Assembly: GCF_963457605.1 (NCBI RefSeq)
Contig: NZ_OY735139.1
Coordinates: 1,826,501-1,890,500, forward strand
Length of the DNA: 64,000 bases
Origin: an uncultured Gellertiella sp.
GTDB lineage: Bacteria; Pseudomonadota; Alphaproteobacteria; Rhizobiales; Rhizobiaceae
Direction: 5' to 3'
Program-made: the position numbers and the translations under genes
Notes under the pieces: model-generated
What the model saw: only the letters and a program-made list of their open reading frames with translations
What the model was told of the DNA's origin: nothing
Database searches by the model: none
Part shown: positions 30,074 to 39,946 of the stretch, in pieces
How positions within the stretch are numbered: position 1 is the stretch's first letter
Layout of the letters: the number at the start of each line of letters is the position of its first letter

Positions 30074-31915
30074 TCAATAGACGCGGGCCTTGGGTGCGAT
30101 CTTCTTGGGGTCTATGCCTTCGGCGATCAGCTCGGTATGGACAGGGCGGTAGTCGAGCCTGACCTCGCCTGCCTCGTTGACCCAGGACAGCGTGTGCTTG
30201 CGCCAGTTTTCATCGTCGCGACCGCCCATCGGACCATCCTTGTAGTCCTCGCGGGCATGGGCACCGCGGCTTTCCTTGCGGGCTTCGGCACCGTAGACCG
30301 TCGTGATCGCATTGGCCATCAGGTTTTCCAGCTCCAGTGTTTCCACCAGATCCGAATTCCAGATCATCGAGCGGTCGGTGACCTTGAGGTCAGGCAGTTC
30401 CTTCCAGATGGCGGAAATCCGCTTGCAGCCGGATTCCAGCGATTCCTGGGTCCGGAACACGGCGGCATCGTCCTGCATGGCGCGCTGCATCTTGTCGCGC
30501 AGCACCGCCGTCGGCGTGCTGCCGCTGGCGTGGCGCAGCCGGTCGAAGCGGGCCATGATCCTGTCACAGGAGGCCATGTTGAGGGCAGGCACCGGAGCCG
30601 CGCGGTCGATCACCTCGCCGGCGCGGATGGCGGCAGCGCGACCGAACACCACGAGATCGATCAGCGAATTGGAGCCGAGGCGATTGGCCCCATGCACCGA
30701 GGCGCAGCCCGCCTCGCCCACCGCCATCAGTCCGGGCGCGATGCGCTCCGGGTTCTGGCTGTCGGCATTCAGCACCTCACCCCACAAATTGGTCGGCACA
30801 CCGCCCATGTTGTAATGCACCGTCGGCAGCACCGGGATCGGTTCGCGGGTGACATCGACGCCGGCAAAGATCTTGGCGCTTTCCGAAATCCCGGGCAGGC
30901 GCTCGTGCAGCACAGCCGGATCCAGATGGTCGAGATGCAGGAAGATATGGTCCTTGTTCTTGCCGACGCCGCGGCCTTCGCGAATTTCAAGCGTCATGCA
31001 GCGCGACACCACGTCGCGCGAGGCGAGGTCCTTGGCCGATGGCGCATAGCGCTCCATGAAGCGCTCGCCTTCGGAATTGACGAGATACCCGCCTTCGCCG
31101 CGTGCGCCTTCGGTGATCAGGCAGCCCGCGCCATAGATGCCGGTCGGATGGAACTGCACGAATTCCATGTCCTGCAGCGGCAGGCCCGCGCGCGCCACCA
31201 TGCCGCCGCCGTCGCCGGTGCAGGTATGGGCCGAGGTCGCGGAGAAATAGGCGCGGCCATAGCCGCCGGTGGCCAGCACCACCATCTTGGCCGCAAAGCG
31301 GTGGATGGTGCCGTCATCGAGGTTCCAGGCAATCACGCCCGTGCAGCGCCCGTCGTCCGACATGATCAGGTCGAGGGCGAAATATTCGATGAAGAATTCC
31401 GCATTGTGCTTCAGCGACTGGCCATAAAGCGTGTGCAGGATGGCGTGGCCGGTGCGGTCAGCAGCCGCACAGGTGCGCTGCACCGGCGGACCTTCGCCAT
31501 AATTCTGCATGTGGCCGCCGAACGGGCGCTGGTAGATCTTGCCTTCCTCGTTGCGCGAGAAGGGCACGCCGTAATGTTCAAGCTCATAGACCGCCTTCGG
31601 CGCTTCCATGGCGAGATACTGCATCGCGTCGACATCGCCGAGCCAGTCGGACCCCTTGACGGTATCGTAAAGGTGCCACTGCCAGCAATCCGGCGTCATG
31701 TTCTGCAGCGACGCGGCAATGCCGCCCTGGGCTGCGACCGTATGGGAGCGCGTCGGGAACACCTTTGTGATGCAGGCGGTGCGGAAACCCTGCTCGGCCA
31801 TCCCCAGCGTGGCGCGCAGACCGGCACCGCCGGCACCGACCACGATCACGTCGTAGGAATGATCGACATACTTGTAGGCCTTGCCATTCTGGGCAGGTGA
31901 ACTGTTCATAGCCAT
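30074..31915 (-). CDS. sdhA: Succinate dehydrogenase flavoprotein subunit
   Basis: SdhA oxidises succinate to fumarate and passes electrons to SdhB. The 613-aa protein has the FAD motif [19 protein letters not shown], the covalent-flavin histidine in [14 protein letters not shown], and active-site segments [14 protein letters not shown] and [10 protein letters not shown]. It follows sdhD by six bases and is separated from sdhB by the VapD-like gene. Confidence 0.98.
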   Translation of the reverse strand: MAMNSSPAQNGKAYKYVDHSYDVIVVGAGGAGLRATLGMAEQGFRTACITKVFPTRSHTVAAQGGIAASLQNMTPDCWQWHLYDTVKGSDWLGDVDAMQYLAMEAPKAVYELEHYGVPFSRNEEGKIYQRPFGGHMQNYGEGPPVQRTCAAADRTGHAILHTLYGQSLKHNAEFFIEYFALDLIMSDDGRCTGVIAWNLDDGTIHRFAAKMVVLATGGYGRAYFSATSAHTCTGDGGGMVARAGLPLQDMEFVQFHPTGIYGAGCLITEGARGEGGYLVNSEGERFMERYAPSAKDLASRDVVSRCMTLEIREGRGVGKNKDHIFLHLDHLDPAVLHERLPGISESAKIFAGVDVTREPIPVLPTVHYNMGGVPTNLWGEVLNADSQNPERIAPGLMAVGEAGCASVHGANRLGSNSLIDLVVFGRAAAIRAGEVIDRAAPVPALNMASCDRIMARFDRLRHASGSTPTAVLRDKMQRAMQDDAAVFRTQESLESGCKRISAIWKELPDLKVTDRSMIWNSDLVETLELENLMANAITTVYGAEARKESRGAHAREDYKDGPMGGRDDENWRKHTLSWVNEAGEVRLDYRPVHTELIAEGIDPKKIAPKARVY

Positions 31916-31921
31916 GGGAAA

Positions 31922-32302
31922 TTATCCTGCGAAGGCGATTTTGAGGAGCGCGAAGAGCGAGGCGCCCGCGACAATGACCGCAAAGAAGGTGTTGAGAATC
32001 AGAAGGACGAGCTTGGCTGCGTGACCGTGGACATAATCCTCGATGATCACCTGCATGCCGAGCCGCATGTGGATGGTGGCCGAGAGGATGACGAAGGCGC
32101 AGACGATTGCCACGACCGGATTGTGCAGCACGGCCACCATGTCCGCATAGGGCGCACCGGCATAGCGGACCAGGAAAATCACGAAGAATGTCAGCAGGAA
32201 CAGGTTCGAGACGGCGGTCAGGCGCTGGCGCCAGAAATGCTCAGTTCCGTCCTTTGCCGACCCAAGTCCGCGAACCTTGCCGAGGGGAGTACGCATATCC
32301 AT
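31922..32302 (-). CDS. sdhD: Succinate dehydrogenase membrane anchor subunit SdhD
   Basis: A 126-aa three-helix membrane subunit that, with SdhC, binds haem b and ubiquinone. The haem-ligand histidine lies in ATIHMRLGMQVIIEDYVHG, where the Asp-Tyr pair also lines the quinone site. It lies 12 bp after sdhC and six bases before sdhA. Confidence 0.93.
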   Translation of the reverse strand: MDMRTPLGKVRGLGSAKDGTEHFWRQRLTAVSNLFLLTFFVIFLVRYAGAPYADMVAVLHNPVVAIVCAFVILSATIHMRLGMQVIIEDYVHGHAAKLVLLILNTFFAVIVAGASLFALLKIAFAG

Positions 32303-32314
32303 GGGGCGAACCTT

Positions 32315-32707
32315 TTAGCGAACGAGATAAGCGATGGCCCAGACCAGAAGGGTCAGGACGATGGAGCCGATGAGATTTGCCTTGGCGAGGCGGGTGGAGA
32401 CAGCCTTGTCAAAGCCATGGCCGAGATCCCACAGCAGATGGCGAAGCCCGCCCAGCATGTGGTGGATCAGCGCCCAGGTATAGCCGATCAGCACGAGCTG
32501 GCCGAACCAGGTGCCCATGAACCAGATCACCCAGGAATAATAGTGCTCGCCCGTTGCCGCTGCCACCAGCCACCAGACGATCAGCAGGGTGCCGAAATAC
32601 AAAGCCGCGCCGGTAATGCGGTGCAGGATCGACATGGCCATGGTGGGAATGAGCTTGTAAATCTGCAGATGCGGCGACAGGGGCCGGTTGTTTATGCCAT
32701 CAGCCAT
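32315..32707 (-). CDS. sdhC: Succinate dehydrogenase cytochrome b556 subunit
   Basis: A 130-aa three-helix membrane subunit. The family signatures RPLSPHLQIYKL, SILHRITGAAL and the haem-ligand region HHMLGGLRHLLWDLGHG are intact. The start is ATG 32707 behind AGAGG; the frame opens at 32728. It is the first gene of the sdh operon. Confidence 0.95.
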   Translation of the reverse strand: MADGINNRPLSPHLQIYKLIPTMAMSILHRITGAALYFGTLLIVWWLVAAATGEHYYSWVIWFMGTWFGQLVLIGYTWALIHHMLGGLRHLLWDLGHGFDKAVSTRLAKANLIGSIVLTLLVWAIAYLVR

Positions 32708-33027
32708 CAGAACCTCTAAGGCGTTCAAAGCGCCGCAGCGCTCGACTTTTCAGGGAAGCAATCCCATGCGAAGGGCACTCCGCGCAATATTCTTGCGTGC
32801 AGTGCATCATAAAAGACATTTACCTACGCAGTTGCACAGCGGCAAGAGGATTTGCCCGCCCTTTTCAATTTAATCGATTCGAGCGTTTAAGTATCTGCGG
32901 AAATGTCTCAAATTTTAGATTTAACCAACATCCAGGAAATAGGCCGATCTCAGGGATGACAAGGGGAACGGGATGGTGCAGATTTGCATTAACCTTTGAT
33001 TAACCAGCTCCCGAAAGGACAAGCGCA
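32708..33027. other. 320-bp divergent intergenic region between sdhC and the His-rich protein gene
   Basis: This AT-richer gap must hold the sdh promoter on the minus strand and the promoter of the His-rich protein on the plus strand. It contains a full CtrA box at its right end and a GATTC (a GANTC CcrM-type methylation site) at 32876-32880. I see no convincing gene or long repeat in it. Confidence 0.6.
32989..33004 (+). promoter_or_regulatory. CtrA box upstream of the His-rich secreted protein gene
   Basis: TTAA (32989-32992), seven bases, then TTAAC (33000-33004) exactly match the TTAA-N7-TTAAC consensus of the alphaproteobacterial cell-cycle regulator CtrA. It lies 23 bp before the ATG, a position where CtrA could either activate or block. 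The match is exact, but regulation is inferred. Confidence 0.6.
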
Positions 33028-33477
33028 ATGGTATCGCGTCGCTTGGGTTTGGCTGCAACACTCGCCGTTGCCCTTCTTGCATCGACCCCTCTCCTCGCCG
33101 AGGACTTTGACGGTGGCTTCAGTCCCGGCCATTTCGACGCCGGGCAATTCGATTCCGGCAATTTTGCCGTGGGCGGCGGCAATGATGGCGATCATGATGG
33201 CCACCGGCACCATCACCGCCACCACGGTCGCTGGCACCGGGACTATCCGCTGAATGGCGGCTATGGCCTGCCCTCGATCATCCCCGGTCTCGGCACCTAT
33301 GCCGGCGCGATTTCCGCCGAACGGGTGAAGGGCAATGGCATCTATTTCTATGTGGATGGCCTGGGCGATGGTGGCGTGGAGCCCGTTCGGCCCAATCCAT
33401 CCGCCAAGGTCATCAAGGTGGAAAAGAACACCAGTGCCTGCGCCTTCGAAGCGGGCGTCTGCGTCATTCGCCCCTGA
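33028..33477 (+). CDS. Secreted His-rich protein of unknown function
   Basis: A 149-aa protein with a signal peptide (LGLAATLAVALLASTPLLA, about residues 6-24). The mature N-terminus carries repeated Gly/Phe/Asp units (GGFSPGHFDAGQFDSGNFAVGG), then an Asp/His cluster (GDHDGHRHHHRHHGRWH, about residues 52-68) able to bind Zn, Cu or Ni. Two cysteines near the end (SACAFEAGVCVIR) could form a disulphide. The start is behind AAAGGA. I recognise no family. Its last 14 bases overlap the convergent methyltransferase gene. Confidence 0.75.
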   Translation: MVSRRLGLAATLAVALLASTPLLAEDFDGGFSPGHFDAGQFDSGNFAVGGGNDGDHDGHRHHHRHHGRWHRDYPLNGGYGLPSIIPGLGTYAGAISAERVKGNGIYFYVDGLGDGGVEPVRPNPSAKVIKVEKNTSACAFEAGVCVIRP

Positions 33478-34126
33478 TCACGGCACCATATCTAAAGACG
33501 GTTGTCCGCTTGACTTCGCTGTCCTCGAGCACGCGGGTGACCGGCACTTCGTAGGTGGCGAGTGGCTCGAGCTTTTCGCGCGGCAGGTAGGACCGTCCGG
33601 GATCTCCCGCCAGTATCTCCACACCCGCCAGGACAAGCGCATCGAACCAGGGGACAAGCGCCCCGGCAAAAGCCTTGTCGTAGAAGACATCGCCTGCCAG
33701 CAGCAGATCGGCGTCAAGCGCCCTGCCGATCAGGTCTTCGCCTGAAAAGGCGATCTCGACGCCGTTGGCCGCCGCATTCAGCCGGATCGCATGTTCGGTC
33801 CAGGGATCGATGTCGCTGGCCAGCACCTCTGCGGCACCGGCGAGCTTCGCCGCGATGGCGACCAGCCCGGAGCCGCTGGCAAAATCCACCACCCGCCTCC
33901 CCCGCACCAGCTGCGGATGATCGAGAACATGGCGGGCCAGTCCCTGTCCGCCCGCCCAGGCAAAGGCCCAGAACGGCGGCGGCAGACCGATTTCCTCGAG
34001 CTCGCTTTCCGTCTTCAGCCAGAGATCATGCACTTCGGTCGCCAGATGCAATTGCAGTTCAGGCACATGCGGCGGAGAGAGCAGACTGGTATTGTCCAGA
34101 ATGAATCGGGTCGGGTCAGTCTTCAT
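33464..34126 (-). CDS. ETF-beta-type protein lysine methyltransferase (METTL20-like)
   Basis: A 220-aa class I SAM-dependent methyltransferase. It shows motif I VVDFASGSGLVAIAAKLAGA, the acidic motif ASDIDPW, and the post-II GDVFYD box typical of the METTL20/ETFBKMT family. The Agrobacterium homologue is reported to methylate electron transfer flavoprotein beta and ribosomal L7/L12; that substrate is inferred here by family. The ATG at 34126 is preferred over a TTG at 34132. It follows the EVE gene closely. Confidence 0.82.
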   Translation of the reverse strand: MKTDPTRFILDNTSLLSPPHVPELQLHLATEVHDLWLKTESELEEIGLPPPFWAFAWAGGQGLARHVLDHPQLVRGRRVVDFASGSGLVAIAAKLAGAAEVLASDIDPWTEHAIRLNAAANGVEIAFSGEDLIGRALDADLLLAGDVFYDKAFAGALVPWFDALVLAGVEILAGDPGRSYLPREKLEPLATYEVPVTRVLEDSEVKRTTVFRYGAVIRGE

Positions 34127-34136
34127 CGGCAAGCGA

Positions 34137-34568
34137 TCAGCGCGGGGGATTGTCGAGGCCGCCCATCCGGCAGACCTCCAGATATTCCTCTTCCGTCACC
34201 GGCTGCACGGAAAGCCGCATCGACGTGACGAGCGACATCTTGGCAAGCGACGGGGTCTCCTTGATCACCTTCAGCGACACCGGCTTCGGCAGATCCATCA
34301 CCGCCCTGATATCGACGCAGTCCCAGCGGGCATCGCCCTCGGCGGTCGAATCGGGGTGGGAGAGAGCCGAGACCTCGGTGATCCCGACGATCTCCAGCCC
34401 CTCGTTGGAATGGTAGAAGAAGCCCTTGTCGCCGATCCGCATGGTCCGCATATTGTTGCGGGCGAGATAATTGCGCACGCCCGTCCACTCGGTGCCCGCC
34501 TCGCCTGCCGCCTTCTGCATCGCCCAGGACCACTTGAACGGCTCGGATTTATAGAGCCAGAACGCCAT
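34137..34568 (-). CDS. EVE-domain protein
   Basis: A 143-aa single EVE (PUA-like) domain protein. The typical start MAFWLYKSEPFKWSW and the YLARNNMRTMRIGDKGFFYHSN segment, with the Gly-Asp and Tyr-His residues of the modified-base pocket, are present. EVE domains bind modified bases in DNA or RNA; no specific role can be assigned here. It lies two bases after the YciI gene and 10 bases before the methyltransferase. Confidence 0.88.
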   Translation of the reverse strand: MAFWLYKSEPFKWSWAMQKAAGEAGTEWTGVRNYLARNNMRTMRIGDKGFFYHSNEGLEIVGITEVSALSHPDSTAEGDARWDCVDIRAVMDLPKPVSLKVIKETPSLAKMSLVTSMRLSVQPVTEEEYLEVCRMGGLDNPPR

Positions 34569-34570
34569 GC

Positions 34571-34864
34571 TCAGGCCTCCGGATTGTTGAAGACCCAGTT
34601 ATAGGGCTTGATGTCGACGCTTTCGAACAGGCCTGCAATCGCATAGGGATCCTGTTCGGCAAGGGCGCGCGCAGCGGCAAGATCGTCGGCCCTGATGATC
34701 ACCAGACTGCCGCAGGGCTTGCCGTCGGCATCGAGAAACGGACCGGCAATCTTCAGCGTGCCCGCGGCATTGAGGCCGTTCAGCCAGTCCACGTGGGCGG
34801 GGCGGGTTTCCATGCGCACCGGCAGATGGCCGGGCTTGTCGGTGCAGAGAAGGGCAAAAAGCAT
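34571..34864 (-). CDS. YciI-like protein
   Basis: A 97-aa YciI-family dimeric alpha-beta barrel protein. The family pattern is visible: LFALLCTDKPG, RPAHVDWLNGL with the conserved His, GPFLDADGKPCGSLVII and DPYAIAGLFESVDIKPYNW with the Asp-Pro-Tyr. Putative small-molecule enzyme; substrate unknown. It follows gpsA by 15 bp and precedes the EVE gene in what looks like a tsaD-gpsA-yciI-EVE-methyltransferase operon. Confidence 0.88.
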   Translation of the reverse strand: MLFALLCTDKPGHLPVRMETRPAHVDWLNGLNAAGTLKIAGPFLDADGKPCGSLVIIRADDLAAARALAEQDPYAIAGLFESVDIKPYNWVFNNPEA

Positions 34865-34879
34865 CGGGTCGCAAATCCT

Positions 34880-35872
34880 CTATTCGGTGGTGATTGGCCG
34901 GCTCATCAATTGTTCGAGCGCGGTCGGAATATCAAGCCGGCCATCGATGATGGCGGCAACTGCAGATGTGATCGGCATCTCGACGCCGAGCCCTTCGGCA
35001 AGCCGCGAGGCGACGGAGGCGGCAAAGGCCCCCTCGACCAGCCCGCTGCGTGACATGTCCATCGCTTCGCCCCGGCCAAGCGCGATGCCGAAACGCAGGT
35101 TGCGCGACTGGTGGCTGGTGGCCGTCAGCACGAGATCACCGAGGCCGGAGAGACCGCGTACCGTATCGGCTTCGCCGCCAAGGGCGGTGGCAAGCCGCGA
35201 CATCTCGGCAAGGCCGCGTGAAATCAGCGCCGCCCGGGCACTGTCGCCGAGCCCCGCGCCCTCGACCATGCCGCAGGCAATCGCCAGCACGTTTTTCAAT
35301 GCGCCGCCCAGTTGCACGCCGACCGGATCGGTGGAGGCATAAAGGCGGAAGGTGCGGCCCGAAATCATCCGCGCCAGACTGTCGGCGACAGCAAGATCGG
35401 CAGCGGCAATCGCCATCGCCGTCGGCAGTCCCCGGGCGATGTCGGCGGCAAAGCCCGGCCCCGACAGCACCGCCACCGGATGATCCGGCAGCCTTTGCTC
35501 CAGCACCTGGCTCAACAGGCCCGTCGTCTGCCGGTCGATGCCCTTGGCGCAGGTGACGACCACCGCACCCGGCTTGAGAAACGGTCCATAGCTGTCGGCG
35601 GCGTCGCCCTGCGCCTGCGACGGCATGACGAACAGCACCGTAGCGGCGTCCTGAAGGACGGCGGGATCGGCGGTGAAGGCGAGCGCGTCGGGAAGCGCAA
35701 TTCCGGGCAGCGCCGCCTCGTGACGGCGCGTCGAAGCGAGATCAGCCATCAGGCTGCTGTCGCGACCGAGCAGGGTCACGGCACCGTGGCCCTTCTGGGC
35801 GATCACCGAGGCCAGCGCCGTGCCGAAGGCGCCGGCACCGATGACGACACAGGACGAGGAAGGGTTGCTCAT
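34880..35872 (-). CDS. gpsA: Glycerol-3-phosphate dehydrogenase [NAD(P)+]
   Basis: GpsA reduces dihydroxyacetone phosphate to sn-glycerol 3-phosphate for phospholipid synthesis. The 330-aa protein begins with the Rossmann motif [19 protein letters not shown] and contains [27 protein letters not shown] and the catalytic lysine in [13 protein letters not shown]. Its ATG overlaps the tsaD stop by four bases, so the two are translationally coupled. Confidence 0.96.
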   Translation of the reverse strand: MSNPSSSCVVIGAGAFGTALASVIAQKGHGAVTLLGRDSSLMADLASTRRHEAALPGIALPDALAFTADPAVLQDAATVLFVMPSQAQGDAADSYGPFLKPGAVVVTCAKGIDRQTTGLLSQVLEQRLPDHPVAVLSGPGFAADIARGLPTAMAIAAADLAVADSLARMISGRTFRLYASTDPVGVQLGGALKNVLAIACGMVEGAGLGDSARAALISRGLAEMSRLATALGGEADTVRGLSGLGDLVLTATSHQSRNLRFGIALGRGEAMDMSRSGLVEGAFAASVASRLAEGLGVEMPITSAVAAIIDGRLDIPTALEQLMSRPITTE

Positions 35873-36963
35873 GCCTTGGCTCCCCGTCTTCCGTGGCCAA
35901 TCAGGGTTTGCGCCCTCTGGTCGAGCGGCCAGCGCGAGCGGGGCTCGACATCGAGACCGTCTGCGGGCAGTCCCGCCGCGATCCGCTCAAGCCCCGCCCA
36001 GGCGATCATCGCGGCATTGTCGGTGCAGAGCACGTGCGGAGGCGCGAGAAAGCGGAAACCGCCCCCGGTGCAGAGATCGTCGAGCGTGGCGCGCAATGCG
36101 CGATTGGCGGCAACGCCGCCCGCCACCACCAGTGCCGGTTGCCCGACGTCCGGCATCTCGGTCCGGAAACGGGCAAGGCCGCGCCCGATCCGGTCCCGCA
36201 AGGTGCGCGACACCGCATGCTGGAAGGAGGCGCAGATATCGGCGATATCCTGATCGCGGAGCGGAGCGATGGCGGTTGCCGCCTGCCGCACGGCGGTCTT
36301 CAGCCCGGAGAACGAAAAATCAAGCCGTGCCTCGCCTGCCAGCGGACGCGGAAAGGCAAACCGCTTCGGATCGCCGCCCGCCGCCATCCGTTCGACGGCA
36401 GGCCCGCCGGGATAGGCAAGGCCCAGCAGCTTGGCGGTCTTGTCGAAGGCCTCGCCCAGCGCGTCGTCGATGGTCGTGCCCCAGCGTTCGTAATCACCGA
36501 TCCCGCGCACAAGGATCAATTGCGTATGGCCGCCGGAGACCAGCAGCATCAGATAGGGAAAGGCGAGATTGTCGGTCAGCCGCGCCGTCAGCGCATGGCC
36601 TTCCAGATGGTTGATGGCATAAAGCGGCTTTTCTGCCGCCCGCGCCATCGCCTTGGCGGTCATCAGCCCTACGATTAGCCCGCCGATCAGGCCGGGGCCG
36701 GATGTGGCGGCAATGCCGTCGAGATCGACAAGCCGATGGCCCGATTGCAGAAGCGCCTCCCCGATCAGCGTATCCAGCGCCTCGACATGGGCGCGCGCGG
36801 CAATTTCCGGCACGACGCCGCCATAGGCGCTGTGTTCCTCCAACTGGCTAAGGATGACATTCGACAGGATCTCGCCGCGTCCATCTTCGTGGCGCAACAC
36901 GACCGAGGCCGCGGTTTCGTCGCAGCTGGTTTCGATGCCGAGGAGCACAAGTCTTGACGTCAT
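35869..36963 (-). CDS. tsaD: tRNA N6-adenosine threonylcarbamoyltransferase TsaD
   Basis: TsaD transfers threonylcarbamoyl to A37 of ANN-decoding tRNAs, with TsaB and TsaE. The 364-aa protein has the Kae1/TsaD signatures: [12 protein letters not shown], the metal-binding HxxxH in [23 protein letters not shown] and a C-terminal [11 protein letters not shown]. It is divergent from hemC, as is common in alphaproteobacteria, and overlaps gpsA. Confidence 0.97.
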   Translation of the reverse strand: MTSRLVLLGIETSCDETAASVVLRHEDGRGEILSNVILSQLEEHSAYGGVVPEIAARAHVEALDTLIGEALLQSGHRLVDLDGIAATSGPGLIGGLIVGLMTAKAMARAAEKPLYAINHLEGHALTARLTDNLAFPYLMLLVSGGHTQLILVRGIGDYERWGTTIDDALGEAFDKTAKLLGLAYPGGPAVERMAAGGDPKRFAFPRPLAGEARLDFSFSGLKTAVRQAATAIAPLRDQDIADICASFQHAVSRTLRDRIGRGLARFRTEMPDVGQPALVVAGGVAANRALRATLDDLCTGGGFRFLAPPHVLCTDNAAMIAWAGLERIAAGLPADGLDVEPRSRWPLDQRAQTLIGHGRRGAKA

Positions 36964-37035
36964 GGGACCGTTGATTGATTGCGATATCGCGGAAACCGGT
37001 TTACTGGAAACTCCGGTAACAACGGATCAATGCGG

Positions 37036-37965
37036 ATGCAAACAAAACCTTTCCGGATCGGTACGCGCGGCAGTCCGCTGGCGCTTGCCCAGGCCTATGA
37101 GACCCGCGACCGGCTGATGGCCGCGCATGGATTGTCTGCCGACCGCTTCGACATCGTCGTCATGTCGACCATGGGCGACCGGATCACCGACCGCTCGCTG
37201 GCCGAAATCGGCGGCAAGGGCCTGTTCACCGAGGAACTCGAACAGAAGCTTTCCTCCGGAGATCTGGATTTCGCTGTGCATTCCTCCAAGGACATGCCGA
37301 CAAGGCTGCCCGAGGGCCTGCATATTTCCGCCTATCTGCCGCGCGAGGATGCACGCGACGCCTTTGTCGGACGCACCGCCGCCCGGCTGCTCGATCTGCC
37401 CAGGGGAGCCACCATCGGCTCTTCCTCGCTGCGGCGCCAGGCGCTGATCCGCAGACTCAGGCCTGACATCGAGGTGATTACCTTTCGCGGGCTTGTCGAT
37501 ACACGCCTGCGCAAGCTTGCCGAAGGCCAGGTGGATGCGACTTTGCTGGCCTATGCGGGACTGCGCCGTCTCGGCAAGCAGGACGTGCTGACCGAACTTC
37601 TCGACGCGGAAGAGTTTCCGCCCGCGCCCGCGCAAGGGGCGATCTGCATCGAAAGCCGGATCGGAGACGCCAGGGTCGACGGGTTGCTGTCCGCCGTCAA
37701 TCATCGCGATACATTCGATGCGGTTTCCTGCGAACGCGCCTTTCTCTCGGCGCTGGATGGCTCCTGCCGCACGCCGATAGCCGGCTATGCGACGGTCACA
37801 GGCGACGATCTCCGCTTTTCCGGGATGATCCTCACCCCCGATGGCACGAAATCCCATCGCATTCACGCCGAGGGCAAGCGCGGCGAGGCCGATCTGATCG
37901 GCATCCGGGCGGGTGAGGATATCCGCGCCATTGCCGGTGCCGAATTCTTTGCCAGCTGGAGCTGA
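37036..37965 (+). CDS. hemC: Hydroxymethylbilane synthase (porphobilinogen deaminase)
   Basis: HemC joins four porphobilinogens into hydroxymethylbilane on the haem path. The 309-aa protein starts [19 protein letters not shown] and has the cofactor-attachment cysteine in [13 protein letters not shown] and the catalytic Asp in [14 protein letters not shown]. An ATG at 37030 (two residues longer) is equally possible. It is followed by hemD after six bases. Confidence 0.97.
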   Translation: MQTKPFRIGTRGSPLALAQAYETRDRLMAAHGLSADRFDIVVMSTMGDRITDRSLAEIGGKGLFTEELEQKLSSGDLDFAVHSSKDMPTRLPEGLHISAYLPREDARDAFVGRTAARLLDLPRGATIGSSSLRRQALIRRLRPDIEVITFRGLVDTRLRKLAEGQVDATLLAYAGLRRLGKQDVLTELLDAEEFPPAPAQGAICIESRIGDARVDGLLSAVNHRDTFDAVSCERAFLSALDGSCRTPIAGYATVTGDDLRFSGMILTPDGTKSHRIHAEGKRGEADLIGIRAGEDIRAIAGAEFFASWS

Positions 37966-37971
37966 GCGCCG

Positions 37972-38697
37972 ATGCGGGTGATCGTGACCCGGCCTGAACC
38001 ATCCGCCCGCGCGACGGTCGAAAAGCTCCGCGCGCTCGGCCACGATCCTGTCCTGTTGCCGCTGTTTCGCGCCGAACACCTGCCCGGCGCTGTGCGCGAT
38101 GCCCTTAGCATCCCGGCAGGCGGGCTGATTTTCACCAGCGCCGAGGCCTGCCGGGCGCTGGCCGCCACGAACGGCGATCTGCGCACGCTGCGCGACAAGC
38201 CGGTCTATGCGGTCGGGCAGAGCACCGCACGAGCTGCGGCGAAGCTCGGGTTCAGGATGGTCGTCACCGGCAATGGCGACGGCGCGGCGCTTGCCGCCCG
38301 GATTGAGAATGCGGAGCGCTCCGACCTGCCGCTTGTCTATATAGCGGGCGAGCCGCGCAGTCCGGAGCTGGAAATCACCCTCGCAGCCCGAAAAATTCCG
38401 TTTAGGACAGTGGTCGCCTACAAGATGAGTGCCCTTGCCCACCCGGCACACGACGTCGCCGCGACCCTTGCAACCGCAGAGGCCATCCTGCTCTACAGCG
38501 CCGGGACCGCCAAACGGCTTCTCGACCTTGCCGGGCCGGATCCAGCCGCTCTTGCCGGAAAATCCGTCTATTGCCTCAGCCCGTCCATCGCCCGGGCCTT
38601 TGCCGCACCTCAAGGCACCTTACTCCATGTGGCAGAGACTCCAGACGAGGCTTGCCTGCTGGCTTTATTGCCGGGCGGAGACGGCAAAGAGCGATAA
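37972..38697 (+). CDS. hemD: Uroporphyrinogen-III synthase
   Basis: HemD closes hydroxymethylbilane to uroporphyrinogen III with inversion of ring D. The 241-aa protein is of low conservation, as usual for the family, but shows MRVIVTRPEPSARATVEKLR, LIFTSAEACRAL, VYAVGQSTARAA and YCLSPSIARAF in the expected order. It directly follows hemC and precedes the Mic60-like gene by 131 bp. Confidence 0.93.
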   Translation: MRVIVTRPEPSARATVEKLRALGHDPVLLPLFRAEHLPGAVRDALSIPAGGLIFTSAEACRALAATNGDLRTLRDKPVYAVGQSTARAAAKLGFRMVVTGNGDGAALAARIENAERSDLPLVYIAGEPRSPELEITLAARKIPFRTVVAYKMSALAHPAHDVAATLATAEAILLYSAGTAKRLLDLAGPDPAALAGKSVYCLSPSIARAFAAPQGTLLHVAETPDEACLLALLPGGDGKER

Positions 38698-38828
38698 AGC
38701 GTGCCGCAGGCCTTTTCTTCGCCGGTAACAGTCTCTAATTTCTTCAGGAACTGCGATGAAACGGTGTCGCGATCCGGGGCGAATCCATCTGGCCCCGGGT
38801 TTCTCGCGACATTCAGAATGAGGTTGCC

Positions 38829-39935
38829 ATGGTTCCGGATGAAGCGTCTGCCAATGACATGCCCAAGGACGATCCGGATATTCTCGATCTGAAGGCCAAT
38901 CCCGCTGGAGACGCCAAGGCGCCTGAAGCAGCCTCCTTCCAGCCGGAGGTCCCTGCGCCGGAACCCGTAGCCGCCGCACGAGCTGAAAAATCGCAATCCC
39001 TGTTGGCGCTGATGGCCACCGGGGCCTTCGGCGGACTGGTGGCTCTGGCGGCAGCGGGCACCCTGCAACATGCGGGTTACCTGCCGGGCCTGTCGCCTGC
39101 CGCGCCTGCGGCCAGCACTGATACGGATCTTGCCGCGCTTCGCCAGGAGATCGATGGCGTCAGGCAGCAATTGGCGGGGATTCCTGCCGATCTCGCGCCC
39201 AATGCCGCGCTGGAACAGCGCATTGCCGACCTTGAAGCGAAAGGTGGCTCCGGGACCACGGATCCGGCACTGGCCGGAACCGTCAAGACCTTGCAGCAGA
39301 CGGTGGCTGACCTTTCCGCCAGGGCAGGCCAGTACGCTGACGGTGCAAGCCAGCAATTCGCGGCCCTCTCCGATCGGCTCGCGACAGCCGAAAAAACCCT
39401 GAAAGACCAGCCCGGCGAAGCTGCGGTTTCGAAAGCAATTGCCGCCACCTACCTGAAGGCCGCTGTTGATCGAGGCGATCCCTTCCTCACCGAATTGCAA
39501 ACCTTTGCCTCCCTCTCGCCGGAAGACCCCGCCATTCCCGGGCTGAAGGGCATGGCAGCGGCGGGTGTCAGGTCGAAGGCAGCGCTGGCCGCCGATTTCG
39601 ACGCGGTGGCGAAAAGCGCCATCGACGCGGTCAACCAGCCGACAGCGGGCGAAGGCATGCTCGACCGGCTGCTGGCCAGCGCCCGGTCGCTGGTCAGTGT
39701 GCGGCCTGTCGGCAACGTCGAGGGATCGGATGCAGGTGCCATCCTTGCCCGCATGGAAGACAAGCTCCGGAATGGCGACATCAAGGGTGCCTCGCTCGAG
39801 TGGGATGCGCTTCCCGCACCGGCAAAGGCTGCGACGGCAGATTTCAAGGCGGCGCTGGACCGGCGCGCGACGGCTGACGAGCTTACCCGTGGACTGGCGG
39901 GACGCTCTGCCACGCCCGCTGTCAATGCAGGCTGA
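38829..39935 (+). CDS. Mitofilin/Mic60-like inner-membrane protein (COG4223)
   Basis: A 368-aa protein with an acidic, Pro-rich cytoplasmic N-terminus, one membrane segment (LLALMATGAFGGLVALAAAG, about residues 60-79), a coiled-coil region (about residues 95-200: LRQEIDGVRQQL, LEQRIADLEAK, LQQTVADLSAR, LSDRLATAEKTL) and a conserved C-terminal mitofilin signature (FKAALDRRATADEL). Alphaproteobacterial Mic60 homologues are reported next to hem genes and to shape inner-membrane invaginations; that role is inferred. It is followed by hemY after 11 bp. Confidence 0.83.
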   Translation: MVPDEASANDMPKDDPDILDLKANPAGDAKAPEAASFQPEVPAPEPVAAARAEKSQSLLALMATGAFGGLVALAAAGTLQHAGYLPGLSPAAPAASTDTDLAALRQEIDGVRQQLAGIPADLAPNAALEQRIADLEAKGGSGTTDPALAGTVKTLQQTVADLSARAGQYADGASQQFAALSDRLATAEKTLKDQPGEAAVSKAIAATYLKAAVDRGDPFLTELQTFASLSPEDPAIPGLKGMAAAGVRSKAALAADFDAVAKSAIDAVNQPTAGEGMLDRLLASARSLVSVRPVGNVEGSDAGAILARMEDKLRNGDIKGASLEWDALPAPAKAATADFKAALDRRATADELTRGLAGRSATPAVNAG

Positions 39936-39946
39936 GGACAAGACAA

